This document shows positions 5,635 through 6,871 of a stretch of DNA of 6,871 nt, one piece after another. Source of the stretch: Spirochaetota bacterium (lineage in GTDB: Bacteria; Spirochaetota; Leptospiria; Turneriellales; Turneriellaceae); contig JAKQXK010000557.1 of the NCBI GenBank assembly GCA_029561505.1, forward strand, positions 1 to 6,871, written 5' to 3'. Every line of letters begins with the position of its first letter. The first letter of the stretch is position 1. The position numbers were made by a program, and so were the translations under genes. The notes beneath the pieces are model-generated. The model was not told the origin of the DNA, did not search any database, and saw only the letters and a program-made list of their open reading frames with translations.

Positions 5635-6084
5635 CTAGCCTTTTTCGATGACAAACACTTTAAACAGACAACTCGGCTCGTCTATGGGGCTGCCAATGTG
5701 CTCGGCGTGAATAATCACCTTGTCTTTGCTGCCCAGGGTTTCGCCAGTTGCGGTATGAATCTTGAGGTCGCCTTCCTCGTAGGTTTTGGCAAGCTTATCG
5801 ATACCATTCTTGCCGCCGTGCGTGCGCACGCTCACGGTTATGGATTTCCCTTTGCGATCAGGCGTCTCATGCAGGTCGAGATTGAGCGTATCGTTCTGCA
5901 GCAACATGCCCGATGCGCTCAAATAACCGGGAAAGGCAATACGCTCACCCTCATACAATCCCTTTACTTCTTTGGCCCAATACTTGCCGCCACACGCTTC
6001 GGCGAAAGCAACAGATTTTCCCTTAGGTTCTTCTTTGCACTGAGACAAAGTGAGTGTTACGAGCAGGCAGAGTAATTTTTTCAT
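5635..6084 (-). CDS. Small lipoprotein of unknown function, possible OB-fold
   Basis: A 149-residue product with a lipoprotein-type signal: MKKLLCLLVTLTLSQC, with C16 as the likely lipidated cysteine. Gln at -1 is unusual for E. coli rules but tolerated in spirochaete-style lipoboxes. The mature part contains C31 (EACGGKYW) and C139 (EPSCLFK), which could form a disulfide. The run GERIAFPGYLSASGM, LNLDLHE, KSITVSV, GDLKIH and KDKVIIHAEHI reads like the strands of a small OB-type beta-barrel; this is a fold guess, not an identified family. The start at 6084 is chosen because the signal begins there. Longer in-frame starts (6099, 6213) would add a basic, non-signal extension overlapping the upstream gene. 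It follows the DUF4180 gene by 37 bases. Confidence 0.75.
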   Translation of the reverse strand: MKKLLCLLVTLTLSQCKEEPKGKSVAFAEACGGKYWAKEVKGLYEGERIAFPGYLSASGMLLQNDTLNLDLHETPDRKGKSITVSVRTHGGKNGIDKLAKTYEEGDLKIHTATGETLGSKDKVIIHAEHIGSPIDEPSCLFKVFVIEKG

Positions 6085-6121
6085 GCGGCCAATCTGCATT
6101 TGTGCTTCAATTCTGCTACTC

Positions 6122-6469
6122 TTAGCGCGGTTTTGTGACTTGAGAAAATATTTTCGCCTTGGCTTCTTCGGGCGACGCGACGAAAAATATATTGCCTCGG
6201 CTGTTGCTTTCATAGATAAAATCTCTGACGCTTTGGCTACCGATCTCAGAAAAATCGCCCACTACCGCAATTCGTCTGCGGTAGTTTACAAGCTTTTGCG
6301 CAACCTCACCCGCGATGCCAGTCGAAAGATCAAAAAATTCAGGCGCGATATTTCTTTGGTGCAGAATCAGATTGTCTGCATCGTAAGCATAGATGAGACC
6401 CAGAACATCAGAGCCATTCGCAATCAATATCTCATGCGAATCAATTTCAGCAACCGCGGTATTCAGCAT
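6122..6469 (-). CDS. DUF4180 domain-containing protein
   Basis: A 115-residue soluble protein with no signal peptide or membrane segment, so probably cytoplasmic. It matches the DUF4180 family along its whole length: ILHQRNIAPEFFDLSTGIAG (35-54) with EVAQKLVNYR after it, IAVVGDFS (67-74), SVRDFIYESN (80-89) and NIFFVASPEEA (93-103). The family is uncharacterised and no reaction can be assigned; its alternating strand/helix pattern suggests a small alpha/beta fold. I chose the ATG at 6469. A TTG at 6493 in the same frame overlaps the TGA of the upstream barrel gene (TTGA) and would add eight residues (MICQRLLV), which may matter for coupling. It lies between an outer-membrane barrel gene and a lipoprotein gene, an odd setting for a cytoplasmic protein. 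Confidence 0.85.
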   Translation of the reverse strand: MLNTAVAEIDSHEILIANGSDVLGLIYAYDADNLILHQRNIAPEFFDLSTGIAGEVAQKLVNYRRRIAVVGDFSEIGSQSVRDFIYESNSRGNIFFVASPEEAKAKIFSQVTKPR

Positions 6470-6489
6470 AACGAGTAAACGCTGGCAAA

Positions 6490-6871
6490 TCAAAACATCA
6501 GCGAAATGTTGGCATAAACGCGCGAAATTCTCTCGAAGGTATCAAGAGAACTTTTGACCCGGCCCACCCCTCGCTCGACTGCGGCCAGGTCGGTTGCCGT
6601 GCTATTCGAAGGCCGCTTGAAACTCTCTTTATATGAGATCGGCATTTCAACGCCACCCTCGAACATGAGATTCTTGTATTTTACCCCGAGATGAATGGAA
6701 TAGCTGTTCTGCGTCAGCTCACCGTATACACGGTTGCCACCATACGAACTTGCGCCACGTTCATAGTCATCATCCATAACCATGCCGGCGCGCCAGATAT
6801 AGCTTGTGCCTGCAAAAAGACGCGAATCACCAAAGTTGATTAAATTGGCATTGAGGTATGCGCTCGTCTGA
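6490..6871 (-). CDS. C-terminal part of an outer-membrane beta-barrel protein, 5' end beyond right edge
   Basis: The frame is open from the right edge (first full codon is CAG for Gln, after one base) to the TGA at 6490-6492: 126 residues visible, start outside the window. An internal ATG at 6783 is not the start, because barrel-like sequence continues upstream of it (SAYLNANLINFGDSRLFAG, then TSYIWRAG). The visible part alternates amphipathic strands and polar loops: RVYGELTQNSYSIHLGVKY, LMFEGGVEMPISY, then a Ser/Arg/Asp-rich loop and a last strand RVYANISLMF ending in Phe, the usual barrel-assembly signal. The family is not recognised. It is the most upstream visible gene of a minus-strand run with DUF4180 and the small lipoprotein. 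Confidence 0.75.
   Translation of the reverse strand, partial: QTSAYLNANLINFGDSRLFAGTSYIWRAGMVMDDDYERGASSYGGNRVYGELTQNSYSIHLGVKYKNLMFEGGVEMPISYKESFKRPSNSTATDLAAVERGVGRVKSSLDTFERISRVYANISLMF

Noticed and set aside
5698..6075. Plus-strand ORF of 125 codons
   Set aside because: Antisense to the small lipoprotein gene; no signal, motif or ribosome binding site.
6050..6478. Plus-strand ORF of 142 codons
   Set aside because: Antisense to the DUF4180 gene, whose family motifs are unmistakable; basic, low-plausibility protein.

Overview
The window looks like part of a cell-envelope gene neighbourhood in a Gram-negative (diderm) bacterium of roughly 50-55% GC, judged by eye. Nearly every product carries an export signal: three have lipoprotein-type signals, three look like outer-membrane beta-barrels, and one is an exported Ig/DUF2135 protein. 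Loose lipoboxes (GLSC, LSQC), TolB/CsgG/FlgO-like lipoproteins and large FG-GAP lipoproteins are familiar from spirochaetes. A Leptospirales member such as Turneriella or Leptonema would fit, but that is inference from style, not from a marker gene.

Left block, minus strand. A large FG-GAP repeat lipoprotein starts at 1594 and runs off the left edge, with seven Ca2+-loop repeats visible. Upstream of it and in the same direction lies an exported protein with an Ig-like region followed by a DUF2135 (YfaP-like) domain (1797-2516). The 202-base gap between them has no gene but holds two overlapping short palindromes.

Centre. A divergent intergenic region (about 2517-2723, depending on the cupin start) contains an 8-bp-arm perfect inverted repeat, a GNRA-type mini-hairpin and a TACAAT box. 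A WbuC-family cupin reads rightward from it. A 74-base gap with a strong hairpin follows. Then comes a tight plus-strand trio: beta-barrel, TolB/CsgG-like lipoprotein (starting 16 bases inside the barrel gene) and a second beta-barrel (3305-5590). It probably forms an envelope operon whose two barrels and lipoprotein act at the outer membrane.

Right block, minus strand. Reading leftward from the right edge, there is the C-terminal part of a third outer-membrane barrel, a DUF4180 protein and a small lipoprotein with a possible OB-fold. The gaps are 20 and 37 bases, so this is probably one transcription unit. It converges on the barrel trio across only 44 bases.

No RNA genes, insertion sequences, phage genes, CRISPR arrays or defence modules were seen. 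There is no gene-free stretch above 300 bases. The real novelty is modest: uncharacterised envelope operons and a few structured intergenic elements.
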